64,000 nt of DNA, taken from the NCBI RefSeq assembly GCF_030433895.1, contig NZ_JARUXE010000016.1:1-64000 (forward strand), read 5' to 3'. The notes below the pieces were generated by a model. It saw nothing but the letters and a program-made list of their open reading frames with translations. It ran no database searches and was not told the origin of the DNA. The stretch comes from Arthrobacter sp. PsM3. Lineage in GTDB: Bacteria; Actinomycetota; Actinomycetes; Actinomycetales; Micrococcaceae. Shown here one piece after another: positions 25,210 through 33,434 of the stretch; the stretch's first letter is position 1; every line of letters begins with the position of its first letter. The translations under genes were made by a program, and so were the position numbers.

Positions 25210-25509
25210 TTGTTATTCGGCATGGCCATGGGAGTCGAAGGGCCACTGGAAATTGGCTGCCAGCAGGCTGTGACGCCGGACAGGCTCATAGCCAGCATGA
25301 GTGCCACGAGGCGTTCGGTGAACCGGGGAATGATCGTCATCGGAGCCCCCTTGGGCGGCGTCATGGCCACCGTCGCGGGTACCGGTACGGCGCTCTGGGC
25401 GGCCGCCGCGTTCCTCCTCCTGGCCTCTCTGGTGCTTCCGTTCTCGAGGTTCAGAGACGCGCGGATAGAAGTCCAACAACTTTCCGACGAGGAAGCACTC
25501 ATTCCCTGA
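25210..25509 (+). pseudogene. C-terminal fragment of an MFS transporter
   Basis: About 100 residues resemble the end of an MFS exporter: MAMGVEGPLEIGCQQAVTPDRLIASMSATRRSVNRGMIVIGAPLGGVMA, followed by the last helix (ALWAAAAFLLLASLVLPFSRF). The rest of the transporter is not present upstream. Confidence 0.6.
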
Positions 25510-25642
25510 GCGGTGACCGCGCGCATGGCCCGATGTTAGCTTCGTCACGTGCCGGGTTTTCGTCGAAAATCCGGCTGCGGCGGGCCTCATACTTGAGATG
25601 ACTCCGGCGGACATTCCCCACCGCCAGGCATGAGGAGGGTCC

Positions 25643-25936
25643 ATGAAAACCTTGAAAATCCTTCAGAGCACTGCGAATAGCACTGTGACGAACGAGTACT
25701 TTCCCGCGGCGGCGGTGCTGGCCGGAGTGATCCTGTTCTGGGGCCTCGGGCTCTTCGGTGGCCTGTCACTGCTGAGCGACCACCAGTCGATGCTGACCAC
25801 GCTCACCTGGTTGCTGTTCGTCTACGCCGCTGCGGTGCTCACGCCCATTGCAGGACTGGTTGCGGTAGTGGACCTCTCACGCCGCTGGGTGCGCAACCGG
25901 GCGTCGGGCGTCGCAGGGCCAACCGAGACGGCGTAG
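25643..25936 (+). CDS. Small membrane protein (97 aa), unknown
   Basis: ATG 25643 with a strong GAGGAGGG site just upstream. Two transmembrane helices (AAAVLAGVILFWGLGLFGGLSLL and TLTWLLFVYAAAVLTPIAGLVAVV) and a short basic tail. It looks intact despite the decay around it. Family not recognised. It converges on the YciO-type gene. Confidence 0.65.
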   Translation: MKTLKILQSTANSTVTNEYFPAAAVLAGVILFWGLGLFGGLSLLSDHQSMLTTLTWLLFVYAAAVLTPIAGLVAVVDLSRRWVRNRASGVAGPTETA

Positions 25937-25950
25937 GCCGCCAAACGGGG

Positions 25951-25978
25951 TATTCGAACCGGGGCTATTCGAACCGGG
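25951..25978. repeat. Short tandem duplication at the 3' end of the YciO-type gene
   Basis: A 13-base unit TATTCGAACCGGG occurs at 25951-25963 and 25966-25978. The second copy encodes the last residues and stop of the YciO-type protein; the first lies just beyond. Confidence 0.6.
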
Positions 25979-26585
25979 CCGGGTCGCCCATGCCGCGCCT
26001 GACGACTTCGGCCACGCCGCTGGAGTAGTCGATCACCGTGGTCGGCTCCGCGCCGCAGTCGCCGGAGTCAATCACGGCGTCCACCACGTGCTCCAGCCGT
26101 TCCTTGATTTCCCAGCCCTGGGTCAGCGGCTCGTCCTCATCCGGCAGCAACAGCGTGCTGGAGAGCAGCGGCTCGCCCAGCTCGGCCAGCAACGCCTGGA
26201 CCACCCGGTTGTCCGGGATGCGCACGCCGACCGTCTTCTTCTTCGGGTGCAGCAGCCGCCGGGGGACCTCCTTGGTGGCAGGCAGGATAAAGGTGTAGCT
26301 GCCGGGAGTGACGGCCTTGATGCTGCGGAACACATCGTTGTCGATCTGCACGAACTGGCCCAGCTGGGCGAAGTCCTTGCAGACCAAGGTGAAGTGGTGC
26401 TTGTCATTGAGGTGGCGGATGGCCCGGATCCGGTCGAGTGCGTCCTTGTTCCCCAGCTGCGCGCCAAGCGCATAACAGGAGTCGGTGGGATAGGCGATGA
26501 GCCCACCGGAACGGACGATCTCCACGGCCTGGCTGATGGAGCGTGCCTGGGGGTTTTCGGGGTGAACATCGAAGTATCTCGCCAT
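25965..26585 (-). CDS. Sua5/YciO/YrdC-family protein (YciO-like)
   Basis: 206 aa double-stranded RNA-binding fold of the threonylcarbamoyladenylate synthase superfamily. The motif set fits the YciO branch: GGLIAYPTDSCYALGAQLGNKDALDRIRAIR, a KHHFTLVCKD segment, TPGSYTFILPATKEVPRR, KTVGVRIPDN and PTTVIDYSSG. Threonylcarbamoyl-AMP synthases share the fold, but the YciO branch may not make t6A. ATG 26585. The neighbours are remnants, so no operon is seen. Confidence 0.85.
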   Translation of the reverse strand: MARYFDVHPENPQARSISQAVEIVRSGGLIAYPTDSCYALGAQLGNKDALDRIRAIRHLNDKHHFTLVCKDFAQLGQFVQIDNDVFRSIKAVTPGSYTFILPATKEVPRRLLHPKKKTVGVRIPDNRVVQALLAELGEPLLSSTLLLPDEDEPLTQGWEIKERLEHVVDAVIDSGDCGAEPTTVIDYSSGVAEVVRRGMGDPARFE

Positions 26586-26679
26586 GGGAAGAGCTTACGC
26601 CCGACGGCGGCCCGGCCGTCCAACGTCCGGCCCACCAGTCAGCCTCCGGTCCCCGCGGCGGAGTACGCCGCCCGATTCC

Positions 26680-26930
26680 GTGGACTTGAGTGCGCAGCCG
26701 CCTACCCGGACCGACGCGTCGACGCCGCCCGGGAGCAGGAGCTCTTGCGTGAGCATGACACCATCGTGTTGCAGTTCCCCTGGCACTGGTGTTCGGTTCC
26801 TGGCGTGCTGAAGGAATGGATGGACCAGGTCATCACCTACGGCTTCGCCTACGGTGCCGGCGGGGACGCTTTGCACGGCAGGCGGCTGCAGCTGGTCATC
26901 TCAACACCGGGAGCTGCTTTCCCCGGTGAC
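26680..26930 (+). pseudogene. NAD(P)H:quinone oxidoreductase (flavodoxin-like) remnant
   Basis: A middle slice of a flavodoxin-2-type quinone reductase is readable: AYPDRRVDAAREQELLREHDTIVLQF, WHWCSVPGVLKEWMDQVITYGFAYG, GGDALHGRRLQLVIST. Both the N-terminal flavin-binding start and the C-terminal third are missing, and there is no start codon at a sensible position. Confidence 0.72.
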
Positions 26931-26986
26931 GGCAACCGCCGGCCGCTGATTGCCCGGACGCGGCCCGCACGCGGCCCTTGCCGGTG

Positions 26987-27682
26987 TCACGCCGTGAGCG
27001 CCGCGAACATAACCGCCATCGACGCCGCACCAACGACGTCGAGGATGGTGTCCGCACGGCGCCGGCCGTGGAGGGAGCCGGGCCGCCGGAGCAGGTGCAC
27101 GGTCCACACCGCTGTCGCCAGGCCGAACGCCACGGCCAGAACCAGCGCGGTCTGGCTGCTCCAGCCCTGGTCTGGGCCCGGCAGCGCCAGCCCCGGGGCT
27201 GGGACGCCGCCGTGGTGCACGGCCTGGCCCAGGCTGCCGGCAGCTTGGACGCCGGCAGCCTGGATACCGGCAGCTTCCGGGACATGGTCACTGCGGAGGT
27301 CCATGGCCGCGAGCATGTAGGCCATGGCAGCCATGGTCAGCGCGTAGTAGAGCAGGCGGCCGCGGCCGGCGGGTCCCGGGCTGCGGCCCGTCCCGGGCCC
27401 GGCGGCGGGAACAGGCCGCCCGGCCAGGGTTACGGAATGGCGGGAGACAGTGCGGAGGATGTACCACCATGCGGCGAGGCCGAAGAAGAGTATCTGGGGC
27501 AGGACCACCCACCGGACTCCCGGGTTGAGCATCAGCACCATGGCCGCCATCATTGCAGCGTGGAGTCCAAAACCGATCCGGGTGGCCGCCGCCGACTTGC
27601 GGCCGGCGCGGAAGGCCGCGTACAGCAGCGCTGCCAGCAGCAGTGCCGTCAGCGCGCAGCGCAGGAGATCGTTCCCGATCAA
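26987..27682 (-). CDS. DUF5134 domain-containing membrane protein
   Basis: About 231 aa with five or six predicted membrane helices (LLRCALTALLLAALLYAAF, IGFGLHAAMMAAMVLMLNPGVRWVVLPQILFFGLAAWWYIL, YYALTMAAMAYMLAAM, TALVLAVAFGLATAVWTVHLL, DVVGAASMAVMFAALTA). It is the last gene of the cox operon; a possible ATT or TTG start lies close to, or overlaps, the end of the XdhC gene, so the 27682 (TTG) start is a guess. Function unknown; the position suggests a membrane accessory role for CO oxidation, but this is inference. Confidence 0.6.
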   Translation of the reverse strand: MIGNDLLRCALTALLLAALLYAAFRAGRKSAAATRIGFGLHAAMMAAMVLMLNPGVRWVVLPQILFFGLAAWWYILRTVSRHSVTLAGRPVPAAGPGTGRSPGPAGRGRLLYYALTMAAMAYMLAAMDLRSDHVPEAAGIQAAGVQAAGSLGQAVHHGGVPAPGLALPGPDQGWSSQTALVLAVAFGLATAVWTVHLLRRPGSLHGRRRADTILDVVGAASMAVMFAALTA

Positions 27683-27692
27683 CGGTGCCCGG

Positions 27693-28820
27693 TCAATGCT
27701 GCTCGTCGTGGTGGATGCGCTCCCCGAGCTCCCGGAGTGGTTCCCCGCTCCCGCTCCACTGCTCGGCGATGAACTCCGCGGCGATGGACACGGCCGTCTC
27801 CTCCGGGGTCCGGGCGCCCAGGTCGAGGCCCACCGGGCTGTGCAGCCGGGCCAGCGCCTCCTCGCCCAGGCCTGCCTCACGCAGCCTCGCAATCCGGTCG
27901 GCGTGCGTCCGGCGGGAACCCATGGCACCGATGAAGGCGATCGGCGGGGCCCGCAGGGCGACGTCCAGCAGCGGAATGTCGAACTTCGGATCGTGCGTGA
28001 GGACGCACATCACGGTGCGTTCATCCACCAGGCCCTTGTCCAGCTGCTCAGCGAAGTAGCGGTGCGGCCAGGCGTTGACTACCTCGGCCGCGTCGGGAAA
28101 GCGTGCGGGGGTCGCGAAAACCGCCCGGGCGTCACACACCGTGACGCGGTAGCCCAGGAAGGTTCCCAGCCGGGCCAGCGCCGAGGCGAAGTCGATGGCG
28201 CCGAAGACCAGCATCCGCGGCGGCGGGGCGTAGCTGGCGAAGAAGATCCGCATTCCGGCGTCCAGCCGCTCCCCGTCGGGGCCGTAGCTGAGGATGCCCG
28301 AGCGGCCGGCGGCCAGCAGGCCCCGGGTGTCATCGCCCACGGCGTGGTTCGCCCGCTCGGACCCGAGGTCGCCCTCGAAGCCGTCCGGCCGCACAACCAG
28401 GTGCCGGCCCAGCCAGCTGGCGTCCGGGTGTTCGATCACGGTGGCGACACCCACGCGCCGCTCCCCGGCGACGTCCTGCCGCACGGCGTCGAGTTCGGGG
28501 AAGCTGCGCCGGGAGACCGGCTCGACGAAGATGTCGATGATCCCGCCGCAGGTCAGGCCGACGGCGAACGCGTCGTCGTCGCTGATCCCGTAGCGCACCA
28601 GAACCGGAATGCCGTCCTCCCTGACCTGGGTGGCCAGCTCGTACACGGCGCCCTCGACGCAGCCGCCGGAGACCGATCCGGTTGCCTCCCCGCCGGCGGT
28701 GACGAGCATGGATGCGCCAGGGAGCCGCGGGGCCGACTTGAAGGTGCTCACCACGGTGGCCAGGCCGGCGGTGTCACCCTTCTGCCAGCCCGGCATCATG
28801 GCCGCCAGGACATCACGCAC
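27693..28820 (-). CDS. XdhC/CoxI-family molybdenum-cofactor insertion factor
   Basis: 375 aa. The N-terminal XdhC domain (STFKSAPRLPGASMLVTAGGEATGSVSGGCVEGAVYE) and C-terminal NAD(P)-binding-like domain (RMLVFGAIDFASALARLGTFLGYRVTVCDAR, ERTVMCVLTHDPKFDIPLL, FIGAMGSRRTHADRIARL, GLDLGARTPEETAVSI) are both present. XdhC proteins bind and sulfurate Mo cofactor and hand it to xanthine/CO dehydrogenases. GTG 28820 overlaps the coxG stop by eight bases. Second XdhC-type gene in this operon. Confidence 0.9.
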   Translation of the reverse strand: MRDVLAAMMPGWQKGDTAGLATVVSTFKSAPRLPGASMLVTAGGEATGSVSGGCVEGAVYELATQVREDGIPVLVRYGISDDDAFAVGLTCGGIIDIFVEPVSRRSFPELDAVRQDVAGERRVGVATVIEHPDASWLGRHLVVRPDGFEGDLGSERANHAVGDDTRGLLAAGRSGILSYGPDGERLDAGMRIFFASYAPPPRMLVFGAIDFASALARLGTFLGYRVTVCDARAVFATPARFPDAAEVVNAWPHRYFAEQLDKGLVDERTVMCVLTHDPKFDIPLLDVALRAPPIAFIGAMGSRRTHADRIARLREAGLGEEALARLHSPVGLDLGARTPEETAVSIAAEFIAEQWSGSGEPLRELGERIHHDEQH

Positions 28821-29676
28821 GGTCGATCTTCAGCCTTCCGATCGCGCGGATCATCCGGAACGCGGACAGGCGTCCCGTCCAGTAGGAGAGGCACGCCACG
28901 ACCGCCACCAGCGCCAGGACCTTCCCGGGGCTGGAAAGCTGCTCCGCCGCGATCCCCTTTGCGAGGCTGAGGGCGTCCAGGCTGCCGGCCGGCGCCGGTG
29001 CGGGCGACGCTGCAGCGGCCCGGGCGGGTGCGGGGGCGGGCCGGGCCGCTGCGGGCAGGGCTCTCGGAGGCAGGCCGGGAAGTTCGGACGCCGGAGCCGG
29101 GGCAGCCGCCGCGGCGACCTTGGCCGCGGCCGCCTGTGCCTCCGCCTCCGCGTCGAGCCCGGCTGCGGGCACGGGCTCCGGCGCCCCGCCCGCTTCCAAC
29201 GGTCCGGCGGCTGGAGTTCCGGCGGCCGGCGCGGTGACCAGGGCCTGGAGATTGCTGGCGAACAGGGCCATCATCTGTTCGGTGACGCTGCCGATCACGC
29301 CCTTGCCCATTGCCGCGGCCTTGCCGGACAGCGACAGGTCGGCGTTGACGGTGCCCCGGGTGGTGCCGCCGGGCTCTTCCGCCAGCAGCAGGGTCACCGT
29401 GGCCTCGGCGGTTCCCTGGCCGCGGGTTTCCTGGGCTTTGCCGCCCAGCACGGCCCGGTGTTCGGCGGAGTTGCGCTCCACGACGTTCAGCAGGCCCTTG
29501 TACTGCATGTTGACCGGGCCCAGCTTTACGGTCATGCCTACCTGGTAGGCGTCGTCGGAGAGTTTGTTCAGGATCTTGGCGCCGGGGACGCAGCCGGCCA
29601 CGCGCTCGAAGTCCATGATGGTGTCCCAGACCGTGTCGATCGGTGCGACGACCGAGAAAGTGCTGTCTATCTGCAT
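28813..29676 (-). CDS. coxG: CO dehydrogenase accessory protein CoxG (SRPBCC, membrane-anchored)
   Basis: 287 aa. An N-terminal SRPBCC/CoxG domain (MQIDSTFSVVAPIDTVWDTIMDFERVAGCVPGAKI through MALFASNLQALV, about 1-147) is followed by an unusually long alanine/proline-rich linker (about 150-235) and a C-terminal membrane helix (VLALVAVVACLSYWTG). CoxG is thought to help link CO dehydrogenase to the membrane and respiratory chain. The ATG overlaps the coxE stop by one base (TAATG). Confidence 0.88.
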   Translation of the reverse strand: MQIDSTFSVVAPIDTVWDTIMDFERVAGCVPGAKILNKLSDDAYQVGMTVKLGPVNMQYKGLLNVVERNSAEHRAVLGGKAQETRGQGTAEATVTLLLAEEPGGTTRGTVNADLSLSGKAAAMGKGVIGSVTEQMMALFASNLQALVTAPAAGTPAAGPLEAGGAPEPVPAAGLDAEAEAQAAAAKVAAAAAPAPASELPGLPPRALPAAARPAPAPARAAAASPAPAPAGSLDALSLAKGIAAEQLSSPGKVLALVAVVACLSYWTGRLSAFRMIRAIGRLKIDRA

Positions 29677-30941
29677 TAGCTGTTCCCTCTTTCCTTGCGT
29701 AATGGCTGGCCGTCGCCGCGGATTGCGGCTGCCACCTCTGCCAAAGCCGTGTAGTTGTGTCCGCTGACGAAGGCATCGCAATACGGCAGGGCCGCCGCCA
29801 TTCCGCCCGCCAGCGGCTGGTAACCCGGGGCGCTCTTGCGCGGATTGACCCAGATGATCCGGTGCGCGAGCCGGCGCAGCCGCGCCATCTGCGCCGCCAC
29901 CTCTCCGGGGTCCTCCTGCGCCCAGCCGTCCGAGAAGATCACCACGACCGCGCCGCGGGCCACGCCGCGGCGGCCGTGTTCGTCGACGAAGTGCCGGATG
30001 CTGTCGGCTATCCGGGTGCCGCCGGCCCAGTCCGGGGCTGCTTCCGCGGCGCGGGCCAGGGCCTCGTCCGGATCGCGGAGCGCCAGCTGCCGGGTCAGGC
30101 GCGTCAGCCGGGTGGAGAAAACGAAGGCCTCGGCACCGGCAGTTGCCACCGCCCCCTGCAGCAGCGACACGAAGACCCGGGAGTACGGTTCCATCGACCC
30201 GGAGACATCGCACAGCATGACCAGCTTGCGGCGCTGCTCCCGGCGTCGTGCGTACAACAGCCGGGTGGTGTCGGTGCCGGAGCGCCGGGCCGCGCGGACC
30301 GTGGCGCGGACGTCCAGCCGGGCGCTGCTGTGCTCTGATTTGCGGGTGCGGCGGCTCAGTCGCCTGGGGGTGGCGAGCAGCAGCCGGGACGCCAGCCGCC
30401 TGATCTCGAGCACTTCCGCGTCCGAGAGTTGGGCGAACGACATCTGGTGCAGCCGCTCCTCTGTGGAGGCCACGGCCAGCACGGCCTCCCGCTCCGGGGT
30501 GTTGCGGTCCCCGCCGTCCGGTCCTGCGCTGGCAACCACGGGCGCCGTCCGCGGTTGCGGCGGCGCCTGTCCCGGGGCGCGGTCCTCGGCCGGGGAGGGC
30601 CGGGTGCGTGCCTGCTCCGGGCCGCCGGGTGGTGGCGCGGCGGGGGCCACGGGACTGCCGGACCGCGCAGCGGGGTCGAAGCCGCCGCGGAACACCGCGG
30701 AGAAGACGGCGTCGAAGACCGGCAGCTGCTCGCGGGTTGACACCAGCACCACCCGGCACGCCCAGTAAAGCTTGTCGGCATCGCTGGGCGGGATCAGGCT
30801 CAGGGCCTCGGCCAGCCGGACCGCCCGGTCCGGCGAGCAGGAAAGCCCTGCCCGGCGCAGAGCAGAGAGGAACGCCGCTGCCAGGCTGGCCGACTCCACC
30901 GCGGGGAGTGCTGCGGCCGTGGGCTGCAGGGTGCCGGCCAT
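29676..30941 (-). CDS. coxE: VWA-domain protein CoxE
   Basis: 421 aa. The N-terminal helical region (about 1-100), a proline-rich linker, and a C-terminal von Willebrand A domain with an intact MIDAS motif (DVSGSM, Asp245/Ser247/Ser249) and later RIADSIRHFVDEHGRRG and VVVIFSDGW. CoxE pairs with the AAA+ CoxD and is needed for maturation of the Mo-Cu active site in Oligotropha. ATG 30941 overlaps the coxD stop by one base (TGATG). Confidence 0.9.
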   Translation of the reverse strand: MAGTLQPTAAALPAVESASLAAAFLSALRRAGLSCSPDRAVRLAEALSLIPPSDADKLYWACRVVLVSTREQLPVFDAVFSAVFRGGFDPAARSGSPVAPAAPPPGGPEQARTRPSPAEDRAPGQAPPQPRTAPVVASAGPDGGDRNTPEREAVLAVASTEERLHQMSFAQLSDAEVLEIRRLASRLLLATPRRLSRRTRKSEHSSARLDVRATVRAARRSGTDTTRLLYARRREQRRKLVMLCDVSGSMEPYSRVFVSLLQGAVATAGAEAFVFSTRLTRLTRQLALRDPDEALARAAEAAPDWAGGTRIADSIRHFVDEHGRRGVARGAVVVIFSDGWAQEDPGEVAAQMARLRRLAHRIIWVNPRKSAPGYQPLAGGMAAALPYCDAFVSGHNYTALAEVAAAIRGDGQPLRKERGNS

Positions 30942-31873
30942 CAAGGGGTCCCCCCGCCCGTTCCGGCCACGAGCCAGTCGGCCCCGCGGGCGCCGACCAG
31001 TTCCAGGTCGTCGCGGTTCTTGACGACTGCGCCGAGGGTCTGTTCCGCCGTCGTGGCGTCGATCTGTCCGATGCCCAGCACGGCGAGGGCGGAGACCCAG
31101 TCGATGGCCTCGGAGATCCCGGGCGCTTTGGCGAGGTCCAGGGTGCGGAGCTTCGTGATCACCGCGGCGGCCTGCAGGGCCAGCGGGCCGCTGCTGGCCG
31201 GCACGCGGCGGCGCACGATCTCCGCGATCCGTTCCGGGCCGGGGTAGTCGATCCAGTGGTAGAGGCAGCGCCGGGTCAGGGCGTCGTGCAGGTCCCGCGT
31301 CCGGTTGGAGGTCAGGATGACGATCGGCGGGTGGGTCGCCCGGATGGTGCCGAGCTCCGGGATGGTGACCGCGGCCTCGGCGAGCAGTTCGAAGGTGAAG
31401 GCCTCGAACTCGGCGTCGGCGCGGTCGATCTCGTCCAGCAGGAGGACGGCGGGGCGCGGCCCGGGATGTTCGATCGCCTGCAGCAGCGGCCTCCGCAGCA
31501 GGTACTCCGGGCTGTAGAGGTCGGTTTCGGTGACGGAGGCGTCCCGGACTTCCGCGAGCCGGATCCCGAGCAGCTGCCGCTGGTGGTTCCACTCGTAGAG
31601 GGCCTCACCGGCGTCGATTCCCTCGTAGCACTGCAGCCGGTACAGCGGTGTGTCCAGCAGCTGGGCCAGGGCCTTCGCCGCCTCGGTCTTGCCGACGCCC
31701 GCCTCGCCCTCCAGCAGGATGGGCTGCGGCAGCCGGACGGCCAGGAACAGTGCCGTGGCCAGTCCGACGTCGGCCAGGTAGTCGTTGCGGTCCAGAGCCG
31801 AGATCAGCGAAGCGACGTCGGGGATCCGCCGCTGGACATCCTCCTCCGCACCGGTGCGCGCCGCGGTATTCAT
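30941..31873 (-). CDS. coxD: MoxR-family AAA+ ATPase CoxD
   Basis: 310 aa. Walker A GEAGVGKT (about 56-63), Walker B LLLDEIDRAD, sensor 1 region VILTSNRTRDL and the arginine-finger-like RRCLYHWIDYP mark a MoxR AAA+ ATPase. In CO-oxidising bacteria CoxD acts with CoxE in building the [CuSMoO2] centre. ATG 31873 overlaps the upstream cytidylyltransferase stop by four bases (ATGA). Confidence 0.92.
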   Translation of the reverse strand: MNTAARTGAEEDVQRRIPDVASLISALDRNDYLADVGLATALFLAVRLPQPILLEGEAGVGKTEAAKALAQLLDTPLYRLQCYEGIDAGEALYEWNHQRQLLGIRLAEVRDASVTETDLYSPEYLLRRPLLQAIEHPGPRPAVLLLDEIDRADAEFEAFTFELLAEAAVTIPELGTIRATHPPIVILTSNRTRDLHDALTRRCLYHWIDYPGPERIAEIVRRRVPASSGPLALQAAAVITKLRTLDLAKAPGISEAIDWVSALAVLGIGQIDATTAEQTLGAVVKNRDDLELVGARGADWLVAGTGGGTP

Positions 31874-32520
31874 AACGCGCCTTCGAGTGCGGCCAGGGCC
31901 CGGCGGTAGTCCTCTTCCGTGTCGACGTCGGGCGGCACCGGTCCCGGAATATCGAGTGCGGCAACCTCGTCTGCGCGCTGCTCCAGCAGCTTCCAGACTC
32001 CCTTGTCGCCGTGCAGGGCCGCCAGTTCCGGCAGCATCCGCCGGGCGAACGCCAGGGGATGGCCCACGCCGTCGTCGTAGCGGCAGACGGCAATGCCGGG
32101 GACGCGCCGGCCGCTGCCGGGCTCTCCGGTGAACAGGAGCTCCAGCAGCGCCCGGACGGTGTCGCCCCGGACCCCCGGCTGGTCGCCGAGCAGCAGGACC
32201 ACGGCGTCCGTGGCGGGGTGGAGCGCGGCGAGGCCGGCGGCGATCGAGGAGGAACAGCCCCCGCCGGAGTCCGGGTTGGGCACGATCTCGCAGCCGGTCG
32301 TGTCCACCGCCCGCTGCACCTCCCCGGCCGCACCTCCCAAAACCAGCACGGTCTGGTCGAAGCCGCAGCCCCGGGCGGTCGCCAGCACGGCGTCGAGCAG
32401 GACGCCGTGGCCGTAGGGGAGCAGTTGCTTGGGCCGGCCCAGGCGCCGCGACGCCCCGGCCGCGAGGACCAGGCCCGCCGTCCGGTGCGGTGCGGGCGGG
32501 CGTTCAGAGGGTGAGGGCAT
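31870..32520 (-). CDS. MobA-like nucleotidyltransferase (MCD synthase-type)
   Basis: 216 aa. Pattern AGLVLAAGASRRLGRPKQLLPYGHGVLLDAVL near the start, GGCSSSIAAGL, and VVLLLGDQPGV followed by PLAFARRMLPELAALHGDKG is typical of CTP:molybdopterin cytidylyltransferases, which make the MCD cofactor used by CO dehydrogenase. I chose ATG 32520, which has GGAG upstream and overlaps the end of the XdhC-YHS gene by 17 bp. The longer start at 32583 has no support. Confidence 0.88.
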   Translation of the reverse strand: MPSPSERPPAPHRTAGLVLAAGASRRLGRPKQLLPYGHGVLLDAVLATARGCGFDQTVLVLGGAAGEVQRAVDTTGCEIVPNPDSGGGCSSSIAAGLAALHPATDAVVLLLGDQPGVRGDTVRALLELLFTGEPGSGRRVPGIAVCRYDDGVGHPLAFARRMLPELAALHGDKGVWKLLEQRADEVAALDIPGPVPPDVDTEEDYRRALAALEGAL

Positions 32521-33433
32521 AGCGCTCCGGATCTTTGCGGAAGGCCGCGCGGCAGCCAGGCGAGCAGAAGTACACGGTGGCACCGTTGTGCTCGAGCCGC
32601 AGGGTGGATTCGCTGGCGGCGACGGTCATGCCGCAGACGGGGTCGGTCGCCGTCGCCGCCGCAGCAGGCGCGGATACCGGCGCAGGTTGTGCCGCCGGGC
32701 CGGTGTGCCGGCTCTTCGCCCGCTCCTGGATGAGCTGGGCCAGGATCGAGAGGGCGATCTCGCCGGGGGTGCGGGCGCCCAGCTGCAGGCCGGCCGGGGT
32801 GAAGACGCGGGCGCGCTGCGCCGGGTCGACGTCGAGGGATTCCAGCACCGCGGCGCCCCGGGTTCCGCTCGCCACGAGTGCGACGTACGGAACTCCGGCG
32901 CGGAGGGCCGCCTCAAGCGCGATCTCCTCCGCCTTGCCGTGTGAGGCCACGATCAGCGCCGCATCGTCGGCCCGCGGCGCCGCTGATTCACCGTCGGTGA
33001 GTTCCATGGCCAGGCCGACCCCGGAGCCGAGGGTTTCCAGGGCCTGCGCCACCGGCGTCGTGCCGACCACGAGCACCCGGGGCGCGGGGATGCGAGGCTG
33101 GAGGAAGATCTCGATGGCCCCGCCGCTCAGGCAGGGGTTGGAAACCTCCACCGCGCCGTCCCCGGCGCTGCGGGACGGCTCGCCGGGGACCACGCGCAGC
33201 AGCAGCGGTTCCTGAGACGCCAGGACCTGCAGGCTGTACTCCCGCACCGAGGACTCGACGCAGTTGCCGCCCACGAAGCCCTGGATCTCACCGCTGGGCA
33301 TGACCAGGGCCGTGTCCCCCGCGTGGGCGCTGGTGGGATGCTGGGCGCGGACCACCGTGGCGTGCACAAAAGGCTCACGGCGGGAGGCAAGGTCGTTCGC
33401 GCGGGCTGTAAGGATGTCAACAGTGGGTGTCAT
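32504..33433 (-). CDS. XdhC-like protein fused to a C-terminal YHS domain
   Basis: 309 aa. Residues about 1-230 are an XdhC-like region (LVMPSGEIQGFVGGNCVESSVREY, RVLVVGTTPVAQALETLGSG, VASHGKAEEIALEAALRAGVPYVALVAS, GLQLGARTPGEIALSILAQL). After a proline/alanine linker, the last 45 residues form a YHS domain (DPVCGMTV, VYFCSPGCRAAFRKDPERY) of the kind that binds metals such as copper. Adjacent to coxL (1-bp gap). A copper-binding YHS domain would fit assembly of the Mo-Cu site, though this is inference. Confidence 0.85.
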   Translation of the reverse strand: MTPTVDILTARANDLASRREPFVHATVVRAQHPTSAHAGDTALVMPSGEIQGFVGGNCVESSVREYSLQVLASQEPLLLRVVPGEPSRSAGDGAVEVSNPCLSGGAIEIFLQPRIPAPRVLVVGTTPVAQALETLGSGVGLAMELTDGESAAPRADDAALIVASHGKAEEIALEAALRAGVPYVALVASGTRGAAVLESLDVDPAQRARVFTPAGLQLGARTPGEIALSILAQLIQERAKSRHTGPAAQPAPVSAPAAAATATDPVCGMTVAASESTLRLEHNGATVYFCSPGCRAAFRKDPERYALTL

Positions 33434-33434
33434 C

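Noticed and set aside
25951-25978. Tandem TATTCGAACCGGG as an attachment site
   Set aside because: No integrase or tRNA nearby; simpler as a small local duplication.
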